Shown in pieces: positions 1-6,433 of a stretch of 6,599 nucleotides of DNA. The notes under the pieces are model-generated. The model did no database searches and was not told the origin of the DNA. It worked only from the letters and a program-made list of their open reading frames with translations. Made by a program: the position numbers and the translations under genes. The DNA is from Robiginitomaculum sp. (GTDB lineage: Bacteria > Pseudomonadota > Alphaproteobacteria > Caulobacterales > Maricaulaceae). Position 1 is the first letter of the stretch, and every line of letters starts with the position of its first letter. Location of the stretch: the NCBI GenBank assembly GCA_021647375.1, contig JAKIUV010000110.1:1-6599 (forward strand), in the 5' to 3' direction.

Positions 1-22
1 GTACCAATACCAATTCCAGCGT

Positions 23-1606
23 CTAACTACGTTCTTTAATTTTCAAGAAGCGTAAGTCGGGATTTTTATCGGCGGCGTAACTGACATCCCATTGGGACTT
101 CGCCAGCAGAACCGGGGCACCGTCCAAATCTTCGGCTATGGCGCCTTGGTTTTTGTTGATGAATGCTTGCAAAGCGGCAGGGTCATCGGAAACAACCCAT
201 CTTGCAACCTGATACATGCTTTGCTCAAATACGACCTCAAGACCATATTCAGTTTTAATCCGTTCAGCCATAACATCAATCTGAAGCGAACCAACCGCCC
301 CGACAATCATGTCAGAACCCATGGCGGGCTTGAACAGTTGCGTGACGCCCTCTTCGGCCAAACTCTCCAGAGCCTTGCGCAAATGTTTGGCCTTGAGCGG
401 GTCAGACAAACGCGCGCGGCGCAAAAGTTCCGGCGCAAAATTTGGGATGCCGGCGAATTTAATCTTGCCGCTTTCCGACAAGCTGTCCCCTACCCTGAGA
501 ACGCCGTGATTGGGGATACCGATAACATCCCCCGCATAGGCCAGCTCGGCCAGCTCCCGGTCTTGGGCGAAAAATAGAATAGGATTGTGGACGGATATAG
601 TTTTGTTTTCTGTATTCTTCAGCTTCATACCGCGCTTGAACACGCCGGAAGACAGCCGTAAAAACGCGACCCGGTCGCGGTGGTTCGGATCCATATTGGC
701 TTGAACTTTAAAGACAAAGCCCGAAACAGTTTTATCGGACGGAGCGACGGTGGCCTCTTGACCGTTCTTTATGCATTTCTCGACCTGCGGCCCCGGTGCA
801 AATTTTGCCAGCGCATCGATCAATTGCAGCACGCCAAATTTCTTGAGTGCGGAGCCGAAATAGACCGGGGTCATATGACCTTCATTAAAAGACTGTTCGT
901 TAAATTCTCCGTATTCACGCGCCAGTTCAGCTTCTTCACTAAACTCTTCACACAGGTCCGCATCGTCTATAAATGCCGCCATATCGTCGCTGCCAAAGGC
1001 AATGGGGGCGCCGTGTTCGCCTTCCGCAGTGAACGGCAGGAACATATTTGTACCTAGCTCGGCCATGCCCTTAAAGCGCCGTCCACTGGCGCACGGCCAT
1101 TGCATAGGTACCACATCAAGCGCCAATTTATCTTCGATCTCGGACAGAGTCTCAAACACGTCGCGAGCTTCGCGGTCAAATTTGTTGACGAATGTAATGA
1201 TCGGAATATCGCGCAAACGGCAAACTTCGAACAGCTTAAGCGTCTGCGGCTCAATACCTTTGGCCGCGTCCAATACCATGACTGCACAATCAGCGGCGGT
1301 TAGGGTGCGGTATGTATCTTCGGAGAAATCTTCATGACCCGGCGTGTCCAGCAGGTTAAACACCAACCCTCTATGCTCGAACGTCATCACGGACGAAGAC
1401 ACGGAAATCCCGCGCTCTTGCTCAATTTTCATCCAGTCGGATTGGGTGCGCCTACGCTGTCCGCGCGCAGCCACCTGCCCGGCTTGGTGGATAGCCCCCG
1501 CCGCCAAAAGCATGTTTTCGGTCAAGGTCGTCTTACCCGCATCAGGATGAGAAATGATTGCAAACACGCGGCGCGTATTCGAAGGATGTTGTGCAGTTTC
1601 AGTCAT
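23..1606 (-). CDS. prfC: Peptide chain release factor 3 (RF3), translational GTPase
   Basis: RF3 is a cytoplasmic GTPase that removes RF1 or RF2 from the ribosome after peptide release, so the factors are recycled at termination. All family hallmarks are visible (numbered from the ATG): P-loop SHPDAGKT at about 19-26, switch I ERGISV at 64-69, DTPGHEDF at 87-94 and NKFDRE at 141-146. These are followed by an EF-Tu-like beta-barrel domain at about 292-378 and the RF3 C-terminal domain to the end. At 527 residues it matches the usual length (529 in E. coli). A GTG two codons upstream at 1612 is also open, but an AAGGGG ribosome site sits 5 bases before the ATG at 1606 and would overlap the GTG, so I chose the ATG. 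It lies 38 bases downstream of the DUF1491 gene on the same strand and is probably co-transcribed. It appears intact, with no frameshift. The identification is secure; the exact start is an inference. Confidence 0.97.
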   Translation of the reverse strand: MTETAQHPSNTRRVFAIISHPDAGKTTLTENMLLAAGAIHQAGQVAARGQRRRTQSDWMKIEQERGISVSSSVMTFEHRGLVFNLLDTPGHEDFSEDTYRTLTAADCAVMVLDAAKGIEPQTLKLFEVCRLRDIPIITFVNKFDREARDVFETLSEIEDKLALDVVPMQWPCASGRRFKGMAELGTNMFLPFTAEGEHGAPIAFGSDDMAAFIDDADLCEEFSEEAELAREYGEFNEQSFNEGHMTPVYFGSALKKFGVLQLIDALAKFAPGPQVEKCIKNGQEATVAPSDKTVSGFVFKVQANMDPNHRDRVAFLRLSSGVFKRGMKLKNTENKTISVHNPILFFAQDRELAELAYAGDVIGIPNHGVLRVGDSLSESGKIKFAGIPNFAPELLRRARLSDPLKAKHLRKALESLAEEGVTQLFKPAMGSDMIVGAVGSLQIDVMAERIKTEYGLEVVFEQSMYQVARWVVSDDPAALQAFINKNQGAIAEDLDGAPVLLAKSQWDVSYAADKNPDLRFLKIKERS

Positions 1607-1611
1607 GGCCA

Positions 1612-1617
1612 CCCCTT
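1612..1617 (-). promoter_or_regulatory. Ribosome binding site that decides the prfC start
   Basis: Read on the minus strand this is AAGGGG, followed by 5 bases and then ATG at 1606. Its last base is the first base of the alternative GTG codon at 1612, which therefore could not use it as a Shine-Dalgarno site. Confidence 0.65.
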
Positions 1618-1644
1618 AAAACCCCAAGGCATTTGATACAAGCA

Positions 1645-1977
1645 TTATTCGCTTTCAATTGGTTCTGTCAAAAAATTCCGGCCTTGTTTGTCTTCTATTT
1701 CTACCACCCAGAGATCCGGGTCGGTCTTGACGCGTTTGCCGATCATTTCGTCGATTTCACGCTCCGGCAATGGGCCTTTGGGCAACCAAACTCGTTCGCC
1801 ATTTATATTTCTGATAGGTCGGAACAACACCGCATTCCCGTCAAGCGTACAGACTTTAACCAAAACTGCACCCGCATCGCCGTCGCCTTTACGAGCAAGC
1901 GTCGCATAGGCCGTTTCCACTTGGGCGCGGCGGATCAGGGCATAAACCCAAATCGAAGGTTTGAGGGCTGGCATCAT
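1645..1977 (-). CDS. DUF1491 family protein, function unknown
   Basis: This is a small soluble protein of 110 residues with no signal peptide or membrane segment. I recognise the DUF1491 pattern: an N-terminal IWVYALIRR segment (9-17), the KGDGDAGAVLVK motif (30-41) and the C-terminal DPDLWVVEIED motif (86-96). The family is known mostly from Alphaproteobacteria and has no established biochemical role. The ends look complete. Two ATG codons in a row open the frame (1977 and 1974) and either could be used. The ribosome site is only a weak purine-rich stretch (AGAGAAAAGA) about 10 bases upstream. It is the first gene of a probable two-gene unit with prfC, which starts 38 bases after its stop, and it is divergent from the BcsB-like gene. 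Co-transcription with a termination factor hints at a translation or housekeeping role, but that is guilt by association only. Confidence 0.88.
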   Translation of the reverse strand: MMPALKPSIWVYALIRRAQVETAYATLARKGDGDAGAVLVKVCTLDGNAVLFRPIRNINGERVWLPKGPLPEREIDEMIGKRVKTDPDLWVVEIEDKQGRNFLTEPIESE

Positions 1978-2061
1978 AATGAAGTCATCTTTTCTCTTTT
2001 AGAGCGAAACTGGCACTCTATTTGCTTGGTTGGAAGCGTATTAACCAAATAAGGCGCTGAC
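1978..2061. promoter_or_regulatory. Divergent promoter region with short inverted repeats
   Basis: This 84-base gap must hold the start signals for both the DUF1491-prfC pair and the BcsB-like gene. I see no convincing -35/-10 pair. It does contain CTCT-TTT-AGAG at 1994-2004, the imperfect AGAGCG-N7-CACTCT at 2001-2019, and TTGGTT-N11-AACCAA at 2026-2048. The last is close to the BcsB-like start codon at 2062, whose ribosome site AAGG is at 2051-2054. The symmetry could be an operator or a leader RNA hairpin; neither is demonstrated. Confidence 0.5.
2026..2048. repeat. Inverted repeat TTGGTT-N11-AACCAA before the BcsB-like gene
   Basis: Perfect 6-base arms at 2026-2031 and 2043-2048 are separated by 11 bases, with arm centres 17 bases apart. 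It ends 13 bases before the start codon at 2062. It could be an operator for a dimeric regulator or a hairpin near the ribosome site. Arms of this length can arise by chance. Confidence 0.35.
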
Positions 2062-4653
2062 ATGTCCCAAAATAAGCACAAAACTCTCGAATTCAAGCCT
2101 AGATCCCAACCAGGGTTCAAAGCTGGAACAGTAATGAGCTTTGAGCGGATTTTCTATACAATGCTATTGGTCTGCTTGGCTGGCATCTTTATTTTCGCCG
2201 CCAGTAGCGCCCAGGCTGCCGTGACAACGACAAAAACTGCTAAAAACCCAACCTATATCTTAAAATCCAGCCTAAGCGATATGTCCAAACGCGATAGTGC
2301 CATTCTGGACTGGCGCACCCAAGAGTATGAATTGGCTTTCGATTTACCGGCCAATGACTGGTATGAAAGCCTTGATCTGTTCATTAGTGCCTACCCGGAA
2401 GGGCAAGTCGCACGGGGCACACCCCTCCTCATTAGCTATAATGGTGCCAAGCCTGTGCCGATTTATGGTCGTGCTTCTCGGTTTGACGCCCATATCCGCA
2501 TGGATACTTCGCGCATTCGCTTGTCAAAAAACAGCATTAAAATCAGCTACCAGACACCCAGAAATGCAGATTGTCTCACACCTGCAAATGGCCAATGGGT
2601 CATTGATTTATCACGCTCAAAGCTGGTGGCCAAAGCCCGTGCTAAAAACCGCCAAATGAACATTGCAGAAATTGAACAAAGATTAGGCCACGCCATGACG
2701 GCACCTAAGCGCGTAGGTATCACCGCTATAGGCAGTCATAAATTAGCCTATGAAGCCCTCGCCGCCCAAGCTATCGCCCAGCGTATGTCGTTCATACCCG
2801 AGTTTAAGCTTGGCTCTGGCCTAAGCGATATGCGATTTATTATTGGAACACACGACAATATTCGCCCGCTCCTGAACAATAAATCCATCCTAGATACCCA
2901 AGGCGCAAAAGTGTTGATCGACAGCGGTCACAAACCGAAAATTGTCCTGACCGCAGAGACCGAAGAACAAGTCTTGGAACTGGTGCGCGCCTTTGCTACA
3001 TATCACCTCCCCAAAGCAAGGCGCGGCAGTATTTCTATGCACGAGCTTTATTCGGGCGAAATATTCGCCCCTCAAGCCATTGTCGGCGCTGGTCATTACA
3101 AGCTATCGGATATTGGCACTCCCGTAATTGCGCCCACATGGCGTCCCGAGGCCAGCAATATTAATTTCAATGTTATAGACCCGCATGCAAGCAGTGGCGT
3201 TCTGACTTTGAAAGTGTTAAGTGCCAAAGACATCAATCCGAAATCCCGTTTGTCCGTTAAACTTAACGGCCAGGCTATCGGCTACACCCATCTCAATAAA
3301 TCCTCAAAGCTCGTAGAATTCAATATAAAGCCCGGTATGTTCACGGCGGTCGGCAATACGCTCACCATTGCGCCAGATATTCAGCCGAGCGGCTCGGCCA
3401 CATTGTGCCAGTCCCAGCAATATGTCCCAACGGTTCTGGTCAGCAACGCATCCAAGTTCCGCCTGACAACATCCAGATCGTCGCACCTTACGGATCTAAG
3501 TCGGCTTTCAGCATCCGGCGCGCCATTTGATAACAACAGCACATTGGTTTTAACCGCGCGCACTACAAAAGGCAGGTTAGCCACATTAAATATGCTCGCC
3601 TATGCCGCCCAACAATTTGGTCCAAAATGGACAGGGGCAGACTATGTGTCTGCGTTGCCGGAAAAATCAGGCCTAGATAGAAACATCCTGATCATCGGCC
3701 CCAATCCGATCATTGATAGCGCTCTGTATTCCGCCGCACCGAAGGGGCTAAAGATAGCATTGGGCAAGAAAGTACGCAGTAAGCAAAAGGATCTAAACAT
3801 AGTTGATACCGACAGGTTCGCATCTAGCAATGCCGACCAAACTTTCAAACTTGCCGCAGGTCAAGACCGGGGCGCCCGTCTTGATTCCGGCGGCCTGGCG
3901 GCCATGTTCCCGTCGCCCTATGCCAATGGCCGCATGGTGGGCATTATCAGCTCGGATCGTCCTGCAAAGTTCGCCAACGCCATGGGTGCCGTAATGACCA
4001 ATAACTATTGGAACGGCTTGCAGGGTAGCGTTGCACGTTGGGATAAAAACACTATTTTGATGACGCAAACAGCAACACCCTTACCTGCCTCATTTGGCCT
4101 AAGCGAAACGGCACCCGAAACAAAGCTCTTATCAAGCGCACCTAAATTTGTCAGTGCTACCAAAAATTGGCTCGCAAACCTTTCATGGGGCACGCCGAAA
4201 CAGGCGGCAACCGGACTGCCAAATCCGTCTGCGCCCATAGCCGCTCCGGCGCCCACATCTGTGTCCGCGCCTGTCCAAACCGCTTCTAATGACCCGCAAA
4301 TCGGTATGGGCCGTCCATTGGAACAACCTCCACAATTACGCGGCTCTGTACCTGTCCAGCCAACTCCATCTACTGCGGCGCCAAAGAAAAATTGGAAAGC
4401 CTCCATGCCTAAACTCGCCAAGCCATCCTTACCAAACATGACCGAAATCAAACTGAAAGGCTACCAACCCAAACGCGATCTACAGGCTTGGTGGGGAAAG
4501 GCTTCAAGCCAGGCTTTCAAAGCAACGCCCCTACAACAGTGGTGGAAAGATATTACCCACAATAGAGCCGCATTTTTCTTACTCATCGTGTTCTTTGGAT
4601 TTTTCATAGCAGCTCTGGCATCACCCATGAGCATCCGCAAAAAGAAACGCTAA
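2062..4653 (+). CDS. BcsB-like cellulose synthase periplasmic subunit, membrane-anchored
   Basis: BcsB is the periplasmic, C-terminally anchored partner of the cellulose synthase BcsA; it guides the exported glucan and is needed for synthase activity. This 863-residue protein shows that plan. It has a signal sequence (hydrophobic 32-49, likely cleavage after AQA near 52) and a first carbohydrate-binding-like domain (about 65-190, ending with C171 and the SRSKL motif). A flavodoxin-like domain follows (about 215-330), then a second carbohydrate-binding-like domain (about 345-468, with C449 and ASKF) and a second flavodoxin-like domain (about 493-665, ending in WNGLQGSVARWD). A Pro/Ala-rich linker (about 710-775), a Trp-rich juxtamembrane segment, a membrane helix (about 836-855) and the basic tail RKKKR complete it. 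E. coli BcsB is 779 residues; the extra length is mostly the linker. ATG 2062 has ribosome site AAGG at 2051-2054. Met25 would give a more usual signal peptide but has a poorer ribosome site. No bcsA is present in the window. The substrate could be cellulose or another glycan; divergence from classic BcsB makes a gene symbol unsafe. Confidence 0.78.
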   Translation: MSQNKHKTLEFKPRSQPGFKAGTVMSFERIFYTMLLVCLAGIFIFAASSAQAAVTTTKTAKNPTYILKSSLSDMSKRDSAILDWRTQEYELAFDLPANDWYESLDLFISAYPEGQVARGTPLLISYNGAKPVPIYGRASRFDAHIRMDTSRIRLSKNSIKISYQTPRNADCLTPANGQWVIDLSRSKLVAKARAKNRQMNIAEIEQRLGHAMTAPKRVGITAIGSHKLAYEALAAQAIAQRMSFIPEFKLGSGLSDMRFIIGTHDNIRPLLNNKSILDTQGAKVLIDSGHKPKIVLTAETEEQVLELVRAFATYHLPKARRGSISMHELYSGEIFAPQAIVGAGHYKLSDIGTPVIAPTWRPEASNINFNVIDPHASSGVLTLKVLSAKDINPKSRLSVKLNGQAIGYTHLNKSSKLVEFNIKPGMFTAVGNTLTIAPDIQPSGSATLCQSQQYVPTVLVSNASKFRLTTSRSSHLTDLSRLSASGAPFDNNSTLVLTARTTKGRLATLNMLAYAAQQFGPKWTGADYVSALPEKSGLDRNILIIGPNPIIDSALYSAAPKGLKIALGKKVRSKQKDLNIVDTDRFASSNADQTFKLAAGQDRGARLDSGGLAAMFPSPYANGRMVGIISSDRPAKFANAMGAVMTNNYWNGLQGSVARWDKNTILMTQTATPLPASFGLSETAPETKLLSSAPKFVSATKNWLANLSWGTPKQAATGLPNPSAPIAAPAPTSVSAPVQTASNDPQIGMGRPLEQPPQLRGSVPVQPTPSTAAPKKNWKASMPKLAKPSLPNMTEIKLKGYQPKRDLQAWWGKASSQAFKATPLQQWWKDITHNRAAFFLLIVFFGFFIAALASPMSIRKKKR

Positions 4654-6296
4654 ACGCGTGGTTTTGTTAAGGGCAGAGAGACCAATACCTTGGTGCCGAC
4701 GCCTGGATGGCTGGTGATTTCGAAATCGCCGCCGTGTAATTTGGTCAAATTCTTGACCAGCGAAAGCCCTAGACCGGTACTGCGCTGTTTCACTAAACTG
4801 GCATTGGAATTTTGAGCATAGGGTGTGCCGACGGAGGCAATGTCTTTGGCCGTCATGCCTGTGCCTGTGTCCTCAACACTAATCTCCATGCGGTTTGCTT
4901 TGATATATGCGGCTGATGTTATACGCCCGCCTTTAGGGGTAAATTTGACGGCATTGCTGAGCAGGTTCAGCAAGATTTGCCGCACGGCACGGCGATCGGC
5001 TTCAATGATCAAATCCCGATCCGCCTCAATGTCTGCGGCCAGTACTAGCTCTGCCGCATCGGCAGAAGGCCTGATCATTTTCATGGAACTTCTAACCACA
5101 TCGGCTACGTCAAATTCACCATAATTCAACTCGTATTTATTGGCGCCCACCTTGGACATGTCCAACACATCCCCAACCAGATCGAGCATGTGTTGACCAC
5201 TATCATGAATAAGATCTGCGTACTCAGCATATTTGCCCGGCAAGGGGCCGAACAGGCGCGAGCGCATCATATCCGAAAATCCGATTATGGCATTGAGCGG
5301 TGTTCTGAGTTCATGGCTGACCCCGGCGAAAAATAATGTTTTTTCGTCGAATTCCTTCTTCGCCGTTTCCTGCGCATCCGTGAGGTTCAAGACTTTGTTG
5401 CCGATACGCGAATAGTCGGAGGTGTAAGCAAATACCGAACCGTCTATTTGCGGTACTAAAGTCAGCTCCATAAAAGACGACGCCTCACCTAAGTTTTCTT
5501 TGAAGTGTTCAGGAATATCAATGCCAAGCGAAGTGGTCTCTCCGGTTTCGCGCATAACGTCAAATGCGGCCACGAGGGAATGCTCCTGCGCTTCACCTAA
5601 GGCTAGGCTGGACAAGGTGATATGATCTGCCTGATCATCACCAATATCGAACATTTTTCGCGCCGTTGGTGTAGCCATGGCCAGATTTCCGTCAGCGTCA
5701 AATTGCATAACCGCACCAGGGAAAGCTTCGGCAAAGCGGTAAGCATTATCGCCCACATATCCCGCGTCTTTATTTTGTTTGCTAGAGGCCGCAAAATTTT
5801 GTTTGCTAGAGGCCGCAAAAAACATAGCCCCCACCATAAATGCTATCGTGGCCATAATGCCTGCCAGTTCGCCCCAACTGGCTTGGTCAGCATTGGCGAT
5901 GGGATCAGGCGCCAGACCCGCTTGGCCAAAATAGAAAACACCCGCTGCAAATATGGCGCTAAACACCATAGCTTCGATGACTTTTTCGCGCTCAAATAAA
6001 GCCGCCGCTGCCGGGGCGCATAAGAACAATATAGCCATGGGCACAAAGGCAATGGCAAAACAGGCAACAATAGCCAAAGCTATCCACGAGAAAATCACCA
6101 GCATCTGCACCCATTCCCGCCGAGAAAACGGCCAGAGTAACAACCCGATAATTGCAGGGGCTATTGCAACGCCAGCAAAGGGCAGTAATGACATAGCATC
6201 AATGCCCTTGAAATATGCAGCAGCCAAGGCTGCCAATAGTGCCAGACACCACAAAATGCTGATCAGGGGCAGTCCGCGATTTATACTGAAATTCAA
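4650..6296 (-). CDS. Six-pass membrane sensor histidine kinase, PAS-like, DivJ/PleC-type core
   Basis: This 548-residue inner-membrane kinase would autophosphorylate on a histidine and pass the phosphate to a response regulator. About six membrane helices are visible (roughly 10-28, 36-56, 62-81, 83-100, 107-124, 143-160). Basic or charged loops after helices 2 and 4 put both ends in the cytoplasm. A PAS-like domain follows (about 183-295). The HisKA region has the H box SHELRTPLNAIIGF with the phospho-acceptor H328. The ATPase domain has the N box around N448, G1 box DTGTG (476-480), TPYAQ (491-495) and GLGLSL (508-513). All catalytic motifs are intact. The core and the multi-pass N-terminus resemble Caulobacter DivJ, but a DivJ assignment is inference because many alphaproteobacterial kinases share this core. 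No response regulator is adjacent. The start is TTG, backed by a strong GAGAGG ribosome site. A 24-base tandem duplication lies just after the last helix. The stop overlaps the convergent BcsB-like gene by 4 bases. Confidence 0.92.
   Translation of the reverse strand: MNFSINRGLPLISILWCLALLAALAAAYFKGIDAMSLLPFAGVAIAPAIIGLLLWPFSRREWVQMLVIFSWIALAIVACFAIAFVPMAILFLCAPAAAALFEREKVIEAMVFSAIFAAGVFYFGQAGLAPDPIANADQASWGELAGIMATIAFMVGAMFFAASSKQNFAASSKQNKDAGYVGDNAYRFAEAFPGAVMQFDADGNLAMATPTARKMFDIGDDQADHITLSSLALGEAQEHSLVAAFDVMRETGETTSLGIDIPEHFKENLGEASSFMELTLVPQIDGSVFAYTSDYSRIGNKVLNLTDAQETAKKEFDEKTLFFAGVSHELRTPLNAIIGFSDMMRSRLFGPLPGKYAEYADLIHDSGQHMLDLVGDVLDMSKVGANKYELNYGEFDVADVVRSSMKMIRPSADAAELVLAADIEADRDLIIEADRRAVRQILLNLLSNAVKFTPKGGRITSAAYIKANRMEISVEDTGTGMTAKDIASVGTPYAQNSNASLVKQRSTGLGLSLVKNLTKLHGGDFEITSHPGVGTKVLVSLPLTKPRV
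5772..5819 (-). repeat. Perfect 24-base tandem duplication inside the histidine kinase
   Basis: Two identical, directly adjacent 24-base copies lie at 5772-5795 and 5796-5819. They are in frame and duplicate eight residues, FAASSKQN (160-167 and 168-175), at the exit of the last membrane helix. The absence of any base difference between copies suggests a recent slippage event. Confidence 0.97.
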
Positions 6297-6304
6297 AATT
6301 CTGA

Positions 6305-6310
6305 CCTCTC
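6305..6310 (-). promoter_or_regulatory. Ribosome binding site for the TTG-started histidine kinase
   Basis: Read on the minus strand this is GAGAGG, 8 bases before TTG at 6296. The frame is closed upstream by a TAG at 6326-6324 with no ATG or GTG in between. The next in-frame Met (residue 35) would delete the first membrane helix, so TTG is the best start. Confidence 0.7.
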
Positions 6311-6360
6311 GGATATGATTTCGCTAAGTGGGTGTTTACCACAGATAACAATTAATGGGC

Positions 6361-6365
6361 GATTC
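6361..6365. promoter_or_regulatory. GANTC site (GATTC), candidate CcrM methylation site
   Basis: In alphaproteobacteria, CcrM methylates GANTC, and GcrA can read the methylation state at promoters. This is one of only four GANTC sites I found in the window on direct scanning. A regulatory role is inferred from position. Confidence 0.45.
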
Positions 6366-6370
6366 GTGGA

Positions 6371-6396
6371 TAAATTAATAGTTAATTCGCGTTTCA
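6371..6396. promoter_or_regulatory. Possible CtrA-like box cluster
   Basis: TAAA-N7-TTAA (6371-6385) and TTAA-N7-TTCA (6382-6396) share the central TTAA and each match seven of eight fixed bases of the CtrA consensus TTAA-N7-TTAA. The same DNA forms the perfect hyphenated palindrome AATTAA-TAG-TTAATT (6373-6387). AT-rich DNA yields such matches easily, so this is tentative. Confidence 0.28.
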
Positions 6397-6428
6397 GGTG
6401 AAATAGGGTATATATGTTTCTCCGCCGA

Positions 6429-6433
6429 GAATC
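6429..6433. promoter_or_regulatory. GANTC site (GAATC), candidate CcrM methylation site
   Basis: This second GANTC lies 68 bases from the first and 68 bases upstream of the lipoprotein start codon, close enough to lie in or near its promoter. Function is inferred. Confidence 0.45.

Noticed and set aside
1..22. Tail of the window after prfC
   Set aside because: It is too short to assign a gene end or terminator.
92..577. 161-codon plus-strand open frame
   Set aside because: It lies fully antisense to prfC, which has every RF3 motif. Its translation shows no recognisable domain.
2030..2046. Possible CtrA box ending in TTAACC before the BcsB-like gene
   Set aside because: Only one TTAA half is present; the other half reads TTGG, so it does not meet the TTAA-N7-TTAA pattern.
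1558..2052. 164-codon plus-strand open frame
   Set aside because: It runs antisense across the start of prfC, the whole DUF1491 gene and the divergent gap. The minus-strand genes have clear family motifs.
4005..4451. 148-codon minus-strand open frame within the BcsB-like gene
   Set aside because: It is antisense to the Pro/Ala-rich part of a continuous 863-codon frame. Its Gly-rich composition is what reversed Pro/Ala codons would produce.
4654..4720. Possible intrinsic terminator after the BcsB-like gene
   Set aside because: There is a TTTTG stretch, but I found no stable GC-rich hairpin in front of it, and the region codes for the end of the kinase.
5622..5999. 125-codon plus-strand open frame opposite the kinase
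   Set aside because: It is a shadow of the kinase frame. Its duplicated segment is just the antisense reading of the 24-base repeat.
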